Assembly (NCBI RefSeq): GCF_019175385.1
Contig: NC_083344.1
Location: 59,396,782-59,460,781 of the forward strand
Length of the DNA stretch: 64,000 nt
Direction: 5' to 3'
DNA from: Lycium barbarum
Lineage: Eukaryota > Streptophyta > Magnoliopsida > Solanales > Solanaceae
Made by a program: the position numbers and the translations under genes. The notes beneath the pieces were generated by a model that was given only the letters and a program-made list of their open reading frames with translations, was not told the origin of the DNA and did no database searches. Shown here piece by piece: positions 11,850-22,878 of the stretch. Each line of letters opens with the position of its first letter. Position 1 is the stretch's first letter.

Positions 11850-12120
11850 ATATCAGAACGCTCATATCAGAATACTGATTTCGGAATTCTCATATCAGGA
11901 TACTCATATCAGAATGCTTATATCAGCAAACTTACATCGGAATACTTATATCAAAATACTCGTATCGAAATACTTATATCAAGGACTGACATCAAAATAC
12001 TTATATCAAAATATTTATATCAAAATACTTACATCAGAATACTTATGTCAAAATGCGGATATCAGAATACTAGTACCAGAATACTTATATCAAAATACTT
12101 ATATCAAATACTTATATCAG
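11850..12120. repeat. 14-bp tandem array (TATCAAAATACTTA type)
   Basis: About nineteen degenerate copies of a 14-base unit are seen, with variants TATCAGAATACTTA and TATCAGAATGCTTA. Because 14 is not a multiple of three and the unit has no stop in some frames, it creates spurious peptides rich in Tyr, Ile and Gln. No coding role is likely. Confidence 0.85.
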
Positions 12121-13606
12121 GGGATGAACTAGGATCACAAACTCAGGTCAAGAAGTGAATTAGAATCATAATCAGACTCAGAATCACAGAACAGAGTTAC
12201 CCCAAGGCAGCATATCACATTATACCTTACTTGGCTCTAGGACATGCCAAAGAAAAAAAGGGTAAGCCTTACATACCTGTGTTGCGACCAACTAGTTACG
12301 CTTGTGCATCCAACTTGTTTGTCTACATGCAAGAAAGTTCATCCCTTCATTAGTTCCATTATCATATACTTGCTTTAACCTTTCAAACACATTCACTTAT
12401 ATTCTGCCGGAATTTCGGCAGCATCTCCCCTGTAAATATACCAACCCCGAGAATATGGCTCGGCCTAACTCAACAACAACCCAACCAACAACCAAGCTAC
12501 AACATCAATAAGAGGTTCAAAACACATTCTAACATTAGTGACTCTTTTCTATACAATTCGACGGCATTCCACTTTCATTCAAATCAACCGCATGCAATCA
12601 AACCAACATCCATCTTCATGCATTCAAGTACTAATCCAAACTATTTAAACAAGATTCAAGAACGCCTCGGACAAATCACAAAATATTCAAACAACCCAAC
12701 AATGCACCATGGAACCCGAAATCTTCCAACTTCCATAGGAACCATCACAACACATTTCTTTCTTCAAACTTCACAAACTACACCAACAAACCACACTTTA
12801 ACAACATTATTATCATAATTACAAGAAACTACATTTGATTCAAATTGGCATCCAAAAACAGCCCGCAACAATTACGACACCAACTTGGATCATTAAACTC
12901 TTATTTATATCACATAATCCACAACACAACAACCCAAACATACTAAATAAAATTAGTTCATTCTTGGACATACAAAACAGTCCATTTTCGGCCAGCCCTT
13001 CAACACACAAATTCCATGATTTTCATCCATTTTCCACACGTTACTACAACACACAAGCATGTTGAATACAAACGAATTCATCACCCCAACACAACTCTAC
13101 ATACACATTGTTAATCACACACATACCATACACGGCCATACTCAAACACACATACTTCCATATATTTCATCCATTTCTCCACTCTACACACAACAACAAT
13201 CAAACTACTACATCAATTCAATCCATTGTTTTCCACACACATCACCCATTCGGCTATACCACATACATACATATTTCATGAGTTCCATTCATTTCTACAT
13301 ATCACAACATGCACAACCATCCATAATACATATAAGAAGGTTGAATTCTTACCTTTTCTCTTCAATTCTTCAACTTAGCCAAGGTTGCCAACTTGCAACA
13401 AAGAGGAATATTTTTACTTCAACAACTAGACCATGTTAAAGAGAGCCTTAAAATTAGTAGGAATGCATAAAGAAATAAATTTTTGGAATACAATTTCCAT
13501 GGCCTAATTTTCTTTGGCCATGGCCGAAACCCTCATCTTTCCCTCTCTTCATCTTTTTTTTTATTTGTTCTTGTTTTCTTTGTCTTAAATGGAGAGTAGA
13601 CTCATA

Positions 13607-13609
<3 letters not shown>

Positions 13610-13678
<69 letters not shown>
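13610..13678. repeat. (TA)n microsatellite
   Basis: An uninterrupted TA run of about 69 bases lies in the minus-sense promoter part of the 10012-14090 LTR, where other LTRs carry a short TATATATA box. It is probably an expansion of that box. Confidence 0.95.
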
Positions 13679-13681
<3 letters not shown>

Positions 13682-14090
13682 GCATGTGAGGGGCACATGC
13701 CCCTCTCTAGAAATTTCTTTAAATTAAAAGAAGACTAATGTCTTCTTAAACAAGCTTGGGTCCATATTGTATTTTTTTATAATTTACAAATAGCCCCCAT
13801 TAATCAAAATAAGAGCATATAGTGCACGGCCAACATGGCCCCTTCATGAATTTTCCTGGACTTTTGTAAAATTACCATTTTACCCCTAGCCTTCCATAAT
13901 ATCACCATGGTTCTATTTTGCGAATTTTCTTTTTCGCCCTCAACCTTTCTTAATATTTCCACAATACTAATGTGGTGAATAATATTTATAACCCACTTGT
14001 TCATTGAAATACATTTGGAAAATGGTCACTCCCTTAACTTCGTTACGACTACCTTGGAATATCCGAACGTATAAAATACGGGATATCACA

Positions 14091-14107
14091 TCCTCCCCCC
14101 CCCCTTT
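14091..14107 (-). other. Polypurine tract
   Basis: On the minus strand this is AAA, ten G, then AGGA, directly before the LTR start TGTGATATC. It is the expected primer for plus-strand DNA synthesis. Confidence 0.85.
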
Positions 14108-14109
14108 AG

Positions 14110-14129
14110 AACATTCGTCCTCGAATGTT
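14110..14129 (-). other. 20-bp inverted repeat beside polypurine tract
   Basis: Arms AACATTCG and CGAATGTT flank a four-base loop. The identical 20 bases occur beside four other polypurine tracts in the window (18107, 27994, 34116, 46101). Confidence 0.9.
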
Positions 14130-14693
14130 CAACCGATCTTATGGGGTGTCATAATACATCGGGAGGATCTCTTTTGTATTCGTCCTTTCCTTCATGCTCG
14201 TTCCTTATCTTTCATCTTACTCTTCTTGGCCTTTACACAAATCCTCAGTTTATGTCATGAGTTTCCCTTCTGGTACTTGAGAATATGGTAATCCCTTTTT
14301 GGTCTAATATAATGCGGTCTCCACCCCATTAAGGGGCTCCTCATATGCCAACGGTTCTTCTTTTCGACTACGTGCACAACATAGCAAAATTCCGTATCAT
14401 GAGTTTTCCTTTCATTTTCCGTCGATACCCTCACATATAAGATATCATACATGTTCATATACATATACACATATAATTAGTATCAACTAACCCGCAAAAT
14501 ACTTTCAGACGCTATTCAAGCCTATCCACATTCCAAAACTGCACTGCACTTTCTATCTTTTTTTTTTCTAGTCTAGCCTGTCGCGTGCCACATGGCTTTT
14601 TACATTCTCCAACCATTCCGTATACTCCAATTTCACTCAGGTTGTTCTAGTTTTCGATTTGTCTCTGATAGCTAAATCTTTGGAATTTCCTGC

Positions 14694-14798
14694 ATACTTC
14701 CCAGGGGGTCACCCATCCTGAAATTGCTCCCACCTGAGCACGCTTAACCTCAAAACCTTGGTGGAATTTGGCGCCTTAACGCTGATATAATCACGTCC
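14694..14798 (-). ncRNA. 5S rRNA-like sequence inside a retrotransposon internal domain
   Basis: Read on the minus strand, this 105-base stretch aligns end to end with the first 105 or so bases of plant 5S rRNA as I know it. The match is weak in the middle and strong at the internal promoter: TTAAGCGTGCTCAGG (A box region), GGATGGGTGACC (intermediate element) and CCCTGGGAAGT (C box). The last fifteen or so bases of 5S are missing. It is not a working ribosomal gene because the central part is too diverged. A second copy in the same context is at 43188-43292. Known parallels are Cassandra elements, which carry 5S sequence in their LTRs, and the 5S-mimic exon of plant TFIIIA genes; here the sequence sits in the internal domain. 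Confidence 0.8.
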
Positions 14799-15205
14799 AC
14801 TTCCTCGTATGTCCTTTACTACGTAATCTGGAGCAAGTCAAGGTTTTACAGATTCTGAGACACATTCGTAACACGTCCTTTCTTGTGAAATTATTATTTT
14901 ACCCTCTTCGGTCTTCCATACCACCTTTACAAATTCTTATCATTCGAAATCTGTACGCAGCAAATATCAACAATACCTTACAGAGCATACGGCTATATAT
15001 CACATCCTAGCCGCCTAGAACTTTCTGTTTCAGGTAACAGAACGAATATCTCCAGACTTGCCCTTGTGACCTTTCCATATCATTTCCCATCTTCTTCCAT
15101 AGTATGTGAGGCCTGCATATAAGGAATCTCATGTCCTATGACTTGGCTCTATCGCACGATCTATGACAGAAAGAAGGTCAACAATCCCTAGATGCCCCGT
15201 AACCT

Positions 15206-15244
15206 CCTGTTTATAAATGTGGCGCGCTTCACACCATAAACAGG
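15206..15244 (-). other. Leader hairpin with self-complementary loop GCGCGC
   Basis: On the minus strand, just downstream of the primer binding site, CCTGTTTATGGTGTG pairs with CACATTTATAAACAGG with one bulge and two G-T pairs. The eight-base loop contains the palindrome GCGCGC (15222-15227 on the plus strand). This is the same structure as the hairpins at 22879, 42154 and 55168. Confidence 0.8.
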
Positions 15245-15288
15245 ACTCTACCGGACACGACTTTGCAGACAACCCTTAGACCGACCTA

Positions 15289-15299
15289 CTCTGATACCA
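15289..15299 (-). other. Primer binding site (tRNA-iMet type)
   Basis: The minus strand reads TGGTATCAGAG three bases after the LTR end. It is complementary to the 3' end of plant initiator methionine tRNA. Confidence 0.88.
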
Positions 15300-15302
15300 C
15301 TT

Positions 15303-17791
15303 TGTCACACCCCGACCTTACTAGGGTGTGATGGGCACCCGACCCTTACTTAGGGCCGAGCGAACCCTCAGACTCTTGCTGCACATAAAGTTACATCAAA
15401 CTTTTAAATCAAATCAGATAAAATAAATAGTAAATTTTTTTTTCTTTCTTTCAAAAATGTTCTTTCTCGAAGCTTCCAAGTGAACAAATCTATAGTCATA
15501 CAAAATTCAATACATAACACAGACCGACATATCGGCTGACGGAGCCGCTTACACACTGACATACTATACCCACGACGCTGTCTGCAAAGTCTCTAATACC
15601 ATGCAGAAACCATAACACATATACCATACCCTGACTTGGCAGTCCTCCAGGAGCAAATAGAGTTCGCCACCACTGCTGAAATATCTTTTATAGGGTCCTT
15701 ATCTCGTCTGGGAGTACCTGCGCGGCATGAAACGCAGCCCCCAAGGAACAGGGGTCAGTACGGAATATGTACTGAGTATGTAAGGCATAGAATACAGAAA
15801 GCAGAACTATAATCGAAACAAACAGTACCGTGTCCTGGCCCGGGACTCAGTGAAGGATGTAACGGTAAGCACGAGAAGAATAATAAGCAACCACATACAT
15901 GCAAATCATCTTTGGAGACTCAATAGATAAGTAACTAATCAGCTTTCAAGTGTCAGGATAATAATCATATTCATTTCTTTCTAAATCTTATTACAAACCA
16001 TAGCAAGGAACATTTCAGGATTCCTATACATGTATCAATCTAACATGATATGGCTTTTGAAAGTCAAATATGACTCTAATTATGCAATTCTTTAAGAGTA
16101 GGAATTTCCATACATCATTTGTTAGTCAATCATATAGTAGGCTCGTGACAATAACATTAAGGAATGAATAGAATCATAAGTTATGCTTGGAACTAGAGAG
16201 TAGAATTTACCCCAAGGTTCATATCATTTCTTACTTACGTCTAGGACATGCCAAGAAAAAGAAGGAATAGGCTTTACATACCTTTAGCGTTTAGTCGTAT
16301 TATAACTTGTACTTGCTGCCCAATGGTACTTATCCTATATCAAGATATCAAGAGCTACGATTAGTCTACGAGGGAATTCAATAAGTATTTTAACGTTAAC
16401 AATCCCTTTCTAACATTTAGACGACGTTTCGTTCGTATTCAAACCAACTAGTACTACAAACTAATATTGCTAATCATACTTTCAAGTATCAATCCGAACT
16501 TGGTTAAACATGACTTAAGGGAACTTTGGACAGTCCGTACATCATTCAAAATAGTTCCCTATTCACGGCCAAACAGCACGCACAACATTACCATTTTCAA
16601 TTCGCAGTTTTCCAACTTCAACTACAACGACAACAACACGTTTACAACATTACTTATACGATTATTGAAACTGTTTTAGCATCATATTTATTCTTACAAC
16701 AGCCCACAAACCATTTCAATTTCAACTTGAATCATTAAGCTTCACTTTCACTATACGTTCATAACAACAATCAACATTCAAAACGCACTAATCCACTCCT
16801 ATCATTAAAACAGTCCACGGTTTGGGACTGTTTTCCTACTTCAACATAATTCATTTCTTTTACACCCCAATTCATCTTTCCATAATGCATACAATACACC
16901 ACAATGTCCATAACAAGAACAATTAAAACATGACACAAAATAGTCCATAACCTCTCCTAAAGCAGTCCCCTACACGGCTTCAACACAACTACAACAACTT
17001 CATGATTTTCATCCATTTATCCATACTACAACCCATTCAATTCATTCCCAATACATGTATAAGAAGATTAAGCATCATTTCACCTAGGTCTATAGCACAC
17101 GGCCCACTTCCACTTCAAGAAAAATAGTCCAATACCAACATGCACAATCATAAACATTCAATTCACCATAAAACACATGAGAAGGGATCAATTCTTACCT
17201 TGTAACTAAACCCTTCAATCGGCTAGCCCTTCACTTTCACTTCTTGAATTTTAACACTTGTTCTTGCTATTCCAATGAATGCTACACGTTAATACACACC
17301 TTCAAGGGAGTTGAATTGCTTAAGAAACTGATTTTTGGATCAATTTGGAGAAGGTTATTCTCGGCCAGCTTGTAGCCGAGAGCCTCTCTCTCTATCTCTT
17401 AATTTTTTTTGCTTTGTAAATGTGGAAATGAGCTAGTTAGTGATGGATGAATCAGAATTTGTGTTATATATATGCATTACATGATTTGGACATGTGTCCC
17501 ACTCAAATTTTGGGTCAATGATCATTGACCACTTCCATCCTCTTACACGGCCACTATGGCTTATTTTATGGACTGATTTGGTTTTTTAATCCCACTTAAT
17601 AATCTAATCATGGTTAATTTAATCCCAATTTTCCATTAATGCTTCTATACCAAACGAAATTTATAGGTAACTTGTGACTTGAAACGAAACCGGAAGTTAA
17701 AGACTCTACTTCGTATCTTAAAATAGTCTTGTCTTTAACTTGTCGCGTTTAGTTTAAAACGTCCTAATGTATGAAAATATGGGATATAACA
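15303..17791 (-). repeat. 5' LTR (2.49 kb, minus sense)
   Basis: It ends at 15303 (TGTCACACCCC on plus) beside the primer binding site and starts at 17791 (TGTTATATCCC on minus). It has a TATATATA box (about 17462-17472), donor-like AAGGTAAGAATT (about 17192-17203), a GGTATGTAAAGCC block (about 16270-16285) and the three-hairpin module (15718-15775). Bases 15303-15829 match the LTR at 10012 almost perfectly; beyond this the two LTRs are only distantly related and differ in length. The next five bases (CATCG) do not match the flank at 10007-10011 (GTAAG). Confidence 0.8.
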
Positions 17792-18090
17792 CATCGTCAC
17801 ACTTGTTAAACCTTAAATTATTTTATAACTCCAATCTTTTATATACTGAGCTCTTTGATCCCATACATGAGTATGACAAACATCCCATACGGTCCATATA
17901 ACTTATTCAACATTCCGAACCTCAACGAAATTTATTTTCTCCGATTCATTTAACCTTTACTTCTTATGACGCTTCCTTATCACTTGTTAAACATAGCATA
18001 AATCCTTATAACTTCAAAAATAATGTCATCCTTGAACTTATACCCTTCGACTTATGAAAAATCTAACGTACAAAAGTACGGGATGTAGCA
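17792..18090 (-). repeat. Truncated 3' LTR start (minus sense)
   Basis: On the minus strand it begins TGCTACATCCCG at 18090, right after a polypurine tract, and is cut at 17792 by the neighbouring LTR. It belongs to the element whose chromodomain remnant is at 18243-18480. Nothing else is present. Confidence 0.75.
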
Positions 18091-18126
18091 TCCTTCCCCC
18101 CTTAAGAACATTCGTCCTCGAATGTT
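18091..18126 (-). other. Polypurine tract and 20-bp inverted repeat
   Basis: The minus strand reads AACATTCG-AGGA-CGAATGTT (18107-18126), then AAGGGGGGAAGGA, then the LTR start. The layout is the same as at 14091, 34100, 28017 and 46123. Confidence 0.88.
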
Positions 18127-18242
18127 AAACTAGTCTATAGAGTCTTATAAAAATTTTGGAAGAGTCTTATCTATAATTGTACCAATACCAACCTGCCATA
18201 ACAACTATAGCCTCACACTATAACAACTATAGCCTCACACGA

Positions 18243-18514
18243 CCAAATAGAATAAATATCACATACCTAAAGTCTGGATTACCTCAGGAGGTGGAAATAG
18301 ATATGGATATCTGGATTTCATGTCATTTTCAGCTTCCCAAGGCATTTCCTCAACATTATTATTCCTCCAAACCACTTTAACGGAAGCCACATCCTTAGTC
18401 CGCAACCGGTGGACTTGTCTATCTAATATTGCCACTGGGTTCCCTCGTACAATAATTGCTCGGTAACCTGAACATCATTGTAACCATTCCCGTAATATTT
18501 CCTCTTGCACTTGT
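18243..18514 (-). pseudogene. Chromodomain end of pol, fused to a primer-site remnant
   Basis: On the minus strand 18480-18260 encodes VQVTEQ, VAILDRQVHRLR, KDVASVKVVWRNNN and a WEAENDMKSRYP-type end, closely similar to the chromodomain of the 20824-30458 element. The frame is not open upstream. At 18478-18514 it is joined to AAGTGCAAGAG, a primer binding site with four bases lost, directly beside the LTR end at 18515. Almost all of gag and pol has therefore been deleted between primer site and chromodomain, leaving about 420 bases of internal domain. Confidence 0.75.
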
Positions 18515-20823
18515 TGTCACGACCCAACCCCATAGGCCATGACTAGTCCCCGAGCTGGACACTCGTATACGAACCTGTTAGATATAGTCAAACTGAAACT
18601 AAGGACGGAATGGAAACTTGTAAGAGCAACTAAGGATTCACAAGGCCGTATCATCATAAACCTGTCTCCAGAGGAGTCATAGCTGATCAAAGCATAAGAC
18701 AATACGCAAGCAAACAAGGCTGCCACTATACACCGAAATATCCCAAACAAACCATATTGACACGGCTGACCAAAACCTACTCACAACCCACATATGTCTA
18801 CAGACACCTAAGAATGTACAAGTGAAATATGACGGGACAGGGTCCCGCCGTACCCCTGGATATGCATAAGTCAACAATAAAAGATCTGTACCAAAATAAT
18901 CTAGGCTCCAGAACAATGGAGCTCTCCAAAACAGCTGAGAAGAAGTCCTAAGCTGGAGGATCACCAAACCGAGTGTCTGTACCTGCGGGCATGAAACGCA
19001 GCCCCCCGATGAAAGGGGGTCAGTACGAGATATGTACTGAGTATAAAAAGCATCAAATACAATAAAGAAAACCATAACTGAATAAAAGATTACAGGAGGC
19101 AAGTATGATAACCAAAGATACCAATGCACATGTACCTTACGAAGTTAGAATCATGCATACCCATATCATGTACCATACCCGGCCCATTATGGGACTCAGT
19201 GAATAAAGTCATCATATACCATACCCGACCCATCATGGGACTCGGGGACATAATCATATCATCATATATATATATCTATATACATACCCGACCCTCTAGT
19301 GAGGGACTCGGTGAACAATGCGGTGAAACTGTGCACGAAAACATACCCGTCCCGGGACTCGGTGAATGATATATTAACGGCATGCACGAGCTGAGTAGTG
19401 AGCAACCATATGCAAACTAAATCGTCATCTGAGACTCAATAGAATCAGTAGAATGAACTAATACTTGAGTTTCAAAGACAACAGTCATGTCAAGTACCCC
19501 TCGAATGTCACTATGGATTATATCTAATAGAACGTCAAGAATCATAGACACGTATCAAGACAATATGAAATATGTTTTGGATATCAAGAACATTAGCCAT
19601 CCTAGTGTCTCTAAGAATAGGAGTTTCTTTGGAGCTTATACATTCGTCGTCTGTTTGTCTCACATAGATCATGCCAAAAAGGAAGAAGGGTTAGCTTTAC
19701 AAACCTTGTCCGCCTCTTAAGCTAATCCACACCTAAGTCTCGGGCTTCCCAAGATCTACAACAACGTCAGTAAATACCAAACATTAGCTAACGGTACTTA
19801 GGAATCCAACCCTAAGCTAGCACGTCATTTATAGAAATTCAGACAGCATTTCCTTTATATATTCGACAAACCCCGAGAATTCAACTTGACCAAATCCTCA
19901 ACAACAACACCCACAACCATATAACCAAGCCATTTCTTAAGGGTCCCCATCATTAACAACTCAAGAACATGATCAATACAACCCCTATATACACAATATA
20001 CCATTATGCCGTCTAACTTCTCCTTCTTTAGAAACATGTAAACCACCAATCAAAACTACAATAACAATATAATAAAATATGTTCCTACAATTCTAGCCAT
20101 AATTAGCTCAAGAACACCTTCAAAATAGTCCACAATTCTACCAAGTTCTTAAAATAAATTCAAACCTTTCCTTTCACACTTGCTTCACCAAATAACTAGC
20201 TAGGACTCGTTCAAACTCGAATACATGAAGATGAATCATATTCTTACCTTATATGCCAAGAACCACTCTTCTTCCACCTTACTACACTTTGAAGAAAGCC
20301 CGCATTCAACAACGCATCTAAACGGAACAACGAGATTGAAGTAGAGAGCAAAACCTGCATGTTGTTCTTGAGAAGAAGTATATGTCTCTTCCTTAAAATG
20401 TAACGTCACTGGCTGCATATTAAAGGGCAGATCGTTGCTGCCTTAGAGCAAGCAGCCCCTACGTTTTTCTTCAACAAAAGAAATCTTTTAGTTTGGTTTA
20501 TTCTCACATACTTGTTGTCCAAGTGACCTTGTTGTGGAATTCACGTATGCATCAACACCTAGCAGCATATGTGTACTCTTTGAAGAGAAACTTGGCCTCT
20601 TTTGGTGCCAACTATTAAGCATGTGGTCCCTCCCATCATATGGCTGCCACCTCTTGATTCCGTGTGGGTTTCTATAAATGACAATTATCCATTTGATTCA
20701 ATTAATACCATAATTAATTTCTAGATCTCAATTCACTTTAATAACAATTATTTTAATACACTTCATATACTCATTGCTATGATTATGTGACATAGCACTA
20801 GTCCATAGTCCCTTTTGGTACAC
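18515..20823 (-). repeat. LTR b, part 1 (minus sense; split by insertions)
   Basis: It begins TGTCACGACCC at 18515 and runs to the insertion site of the 20824-30458 element; it resumes at 30464 and again at 33964. Together the three parts make one LTR of about 2.7 kb that aligns throughout with the unbroken LTR at 55259-57941. Landmarks are GGCGGG/CCCGTC (18831-18849), the three-hairpin module (18983-19040), CCCATTATGGG and CCCTCTAGTGAGGG hairpins (19175-19365), the GCTGTCTGAATTTC block (about 19828) and donor-like AAGGTAAGAATA (about 20244-20255). Confidence 0.85.
20819..20823. other. Target site duplication TACAC (left)
   Basis: TACAC precedes the element start at 20824 and is repeated at 30459-30463. 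The unbroken relative at 57552 reads straight through this site. Confidence 0.92.
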
Positions 20824-20989
20824 TGTTACACCTCAGAAAATTTCCCGTTGGTACGCAAGTAAATGAACTAATGAGGTGTGCGAGGAGTGCGAGTGTATAA
20901 TGTTTCATGGGAAATGTATGTAAAGGGATGTGGATGATTAGAATGAAAAGTCGAGAAATGAGAAAATTGAAAGTTGGCAAAACTGCCCA

Positions 20990-21350
20990 GTGGTCGTATA
21001 TTGCAAACTACGGACCGTAAAGTGCAATACGGTCCGTAAACTGGCAGTCGTAAACTGCCATGCAAAAGCTTCAACTTTCTGCCAGTGGTCGTAAATTGCA
21101 AATACGGACCGTAAACTGGTATACGGTCCGTAAACTGCCAGGTCGTAAACCGGCATACCAAACTTCAACTTTCTGCCAGCTGAGGAAGAGGTATAATACG
21201 ACCTGGTGGACGGACCGTAAAGTGATTTACGGCCCGTAAACCATGGTCGTAAATCACCATGCATGCAGGCCAAAGTTTCTGGTTCTGCTTAAGCTTAAAA
21301 ACGACCACGAGGGACGGTCCGTAAACTGAAATACGGACCGTAAACCTCCA
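20990..21350. promoter_or_regulatory. Cluster of ACGGWCCGTAAA palindromes in U3
   Basis: At least eight copies of an imperfect palindrome TACGGACCGTA / TACGGTCCGTA (one with C at the centre) are followed by AA, plus half-site copies GTCGTAAA. The first 190 bases are a tandem duplication of a unit of about 95 bases. The cluster lies upstream of the putative start (TTAAATATGAGG near 21392), so it is a candidate promoter or enhancer array. The same cluster is at 28190-28560 in the 3' LTR. Confidence 0.7.
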
Positions 21351-22314
21351 TGGACGACCACGGTTCACCCAGCACAGATTTTTCAATTCATTAAATATGA
21401 GGATCAAGACTTGTCTTATTTCATTTACAACATTACACCACTTCTCTCTAGAACTTCCCTCTACATTTATTTTATGAGTTTTCAAGGATTATAAGTCATC
21501 CATAACATTAAGACAAGTAAATCAAGGATAAGGGAATCATCAAGGATCATCCAAGTCAAGAAATCCAAATGGAGAAAAACTAGGGTTTTGCTCAAAGAAG
21601 AGTATTGTCAACCAAAGCTTGTTCCTACAACTTCTAAGGTAAGATTCATGATTTTTACAAGATGTTTGAGGTATTTTTACAAGCATAGTACATACCCTTG
21701 ATATGTACTATGCTTATACTACGTTCCTCATATGACGAGTAAGTCTATAATGTAAATGTAACGATAATGATGAGGATAGAAATGATGATGAGAGTAAAAT
21801 GAGACTAGAGATGCTTAAGAGCTACGATATATGTGTATGTGTGCCTATGAAGGGCAATAATAAGACCCCGAGCTCATGATGCCGGGTAAGACTATATATA
21901 TATGACTATGTATAAAGTATGTATACAATTACGAAATGCGCGCACACCTCTGCAGAGGGTACGGATAACCCTGATGCCTTGGTAGGGCCAGGTATGTATG
22001 ACCTTGAGCCTTGGTTGGCTAAGTATGTATAAGACACCGATCCCATGAGGTCGGGTATGCTATGTAAATGCTATGTATATGAAATGACTATGTATATAAT
22101 ATGAATATGAATGTGAAACGACTATGTATAGGAATACGGATAAGGACATGTATACGAATATGAGCACAAGTATGGTACGAGTATTACTATGGGATACGAA
22201 CGACGATGTATGCAAGTAAGCGACATGATGATGATATTACTGTCTCCCCTCCAATGCTATCTTCATATGATATCTATTATGCTTCTATATTGATGTTGAT
22301 CATGCTTTACATAC

Positions 22315-22372
22315 TCAGTACATTCTTCGTACTGACGTCCTTTTGTTTGTGGACGCTGCGTCATGCCCGCAG
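22315..22372 (+). other. Three-hairpin LTR module (CGTCC/GGACG variant)
   Basis: TCAGTAC/GTACTGA, CGTCC (22336-22340)/GGACG (22351-22355) and CTGCG (22356-22360)/CGCAG (22368-22372). Stem 2 differs from the CCCCC/GGGGG version at 3703 on both sides, so pairing is kept. Confidence 0.8.
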
Positions 22373-22820
22373 GTGCGCAGGGAGACAGATTTGATCCTTA
22401 GCTGCCTATTCGGAGATTTCATAGAGAGCTCCATTTCCTTCGGAGCCATATCTTTTGGGTACTCATTCTTTTGTGTATATAATTATGGGCATAGCGGGGT
22501 CCTGTCCCGCTAATGTGATATGTCATACTCTTAGAGGCTCATAGACGTGTGTGTGTGTGGGTAGATGTGTTTCGCCTTGTCGGCCTATGTTTTGTATATC
22601 ATTTTGTCGGCCACGTTGGCCCATGTATATTGATGTAGCATAAATTCCTATGATGATATAAATGTGCAGTTGTCCATATGGGACTAGTTGACGAATCAAT
22701 GGAAATGCATGTATAATTATGTGGCTCACCTAGATGTAAGTATATGAGTAAGCTAAGAGGGTGCTCGGGTGGGTTAGCACCGGGTGCTCGTCGCGGCCCC
22801 GAGTCGTATCGTGACAAAAG

Positions 22821-22832
22821 TGGTATCAAAGC
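22821..22832 (+). other. Primer binding site (tRNA-iMet type)
   Basis: TGGTATCAAAGC lies four bases after the 5' LTR. It has one change from the TGGTATCAGAGC seen in the 42097 element. Confidence 0.88.
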
Positions 22833-22878
22833 AGTTCAGTCCTAGGATGTGTCTACGAGCCGTGTCTAGTAGAGACTT

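Larger units (their letters stand above)
10012..14090 (-). repeat. Long 3' LTR (4.08 kb, minus sense) of a non-autonomous element
   Basis: On the minus strand it starts TGTGATATCCCG at 14090, next to the polypurine tract at 14091-14107, and ends at 10012. The last 537 bases (10012-10548) are almost identical to the end of the LTR at 15303, after which the two diverge sharply. It is lengthened by a 46-bp minisatellite (10786-11070), hairpins of the GGCCC...GGGACGCGG type (11110-11460), a 14-bp array (11850-12120) and a TA microsatellite (13610-13678). It also has the CTGCCGAAATT block (about 12410-12430), the GGTATGTAAGGC block (about 12267-12280) and the three-hairpin module (10427-10484). 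The open frames in the arrays are artefacts of stop-free repeats. Confidence 0.8.
14091..15302 (-). mobile_element. Short internal domain (1.2 kb) of a non-autonomous LTR element
   Basis: The domain is bounded by a polypurine tract (14091-14107, minus sense) and a primer binding site (15289-15299), so it is a complete internal region between two LTRs. It has no gag or pol coding. From the primer site inward it holds the leader hairpin (15206-15244), a conserved noncoding block (about 14940-14990), a 5S rRNA-like sequence (14694-14798) and the inverted repeat beside the tract (14110-14129). The stretch 14130-14690 shows nothing recognizable. Confidence 0.75.
20824..22816 (+). repeat. 5' LTR (1.99 kb) of the 20824-30458 element
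   Basis: It starts TGTTACACCTC and ends ATCGTGACA. Relative to the 3' LTR it lacks about 430 bases after 21670, including the GGTATGTAAGGC block. The breakpoint is filled by a short sequence that is an inverted copy of the nearby TATGTACTATGCTT. It has a CGGWCCG palindrome cluster (20990-21350), donor-like CTAAGGTAAGATTC (from 21634), the three-hairpin module (22315-22372) and the TAGCGGG/CCCGCTA hairpin (22492-22512). Confidence 0.93.

Noticed and set aside
11682..12158. 158-residue open frame rich in Tyr, Ile, Gln and Asn
   Set aside because: It lies entirely in LTR sequence, mostly over a 14-bp tandem array that lacks stops; codon pattern follows the repeat and no domain is recognizable.
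18677..19129. 150-residue open frame with hydrophobic stretches, repeated at 55421-55873
   Set aside because: It covers the three-hairpin module and constant-loop hairpin of LTRs b and B. Its conservation follows the repeat; homologous LTRs break the frame.
21950..21972. Palindrome CCTCTGCAGAGG as a separate regulatory site
   Set aside because: The 3' LTR copy has one arm base changed, which breaks pairing; it is better seen as part of the general hairpin region.
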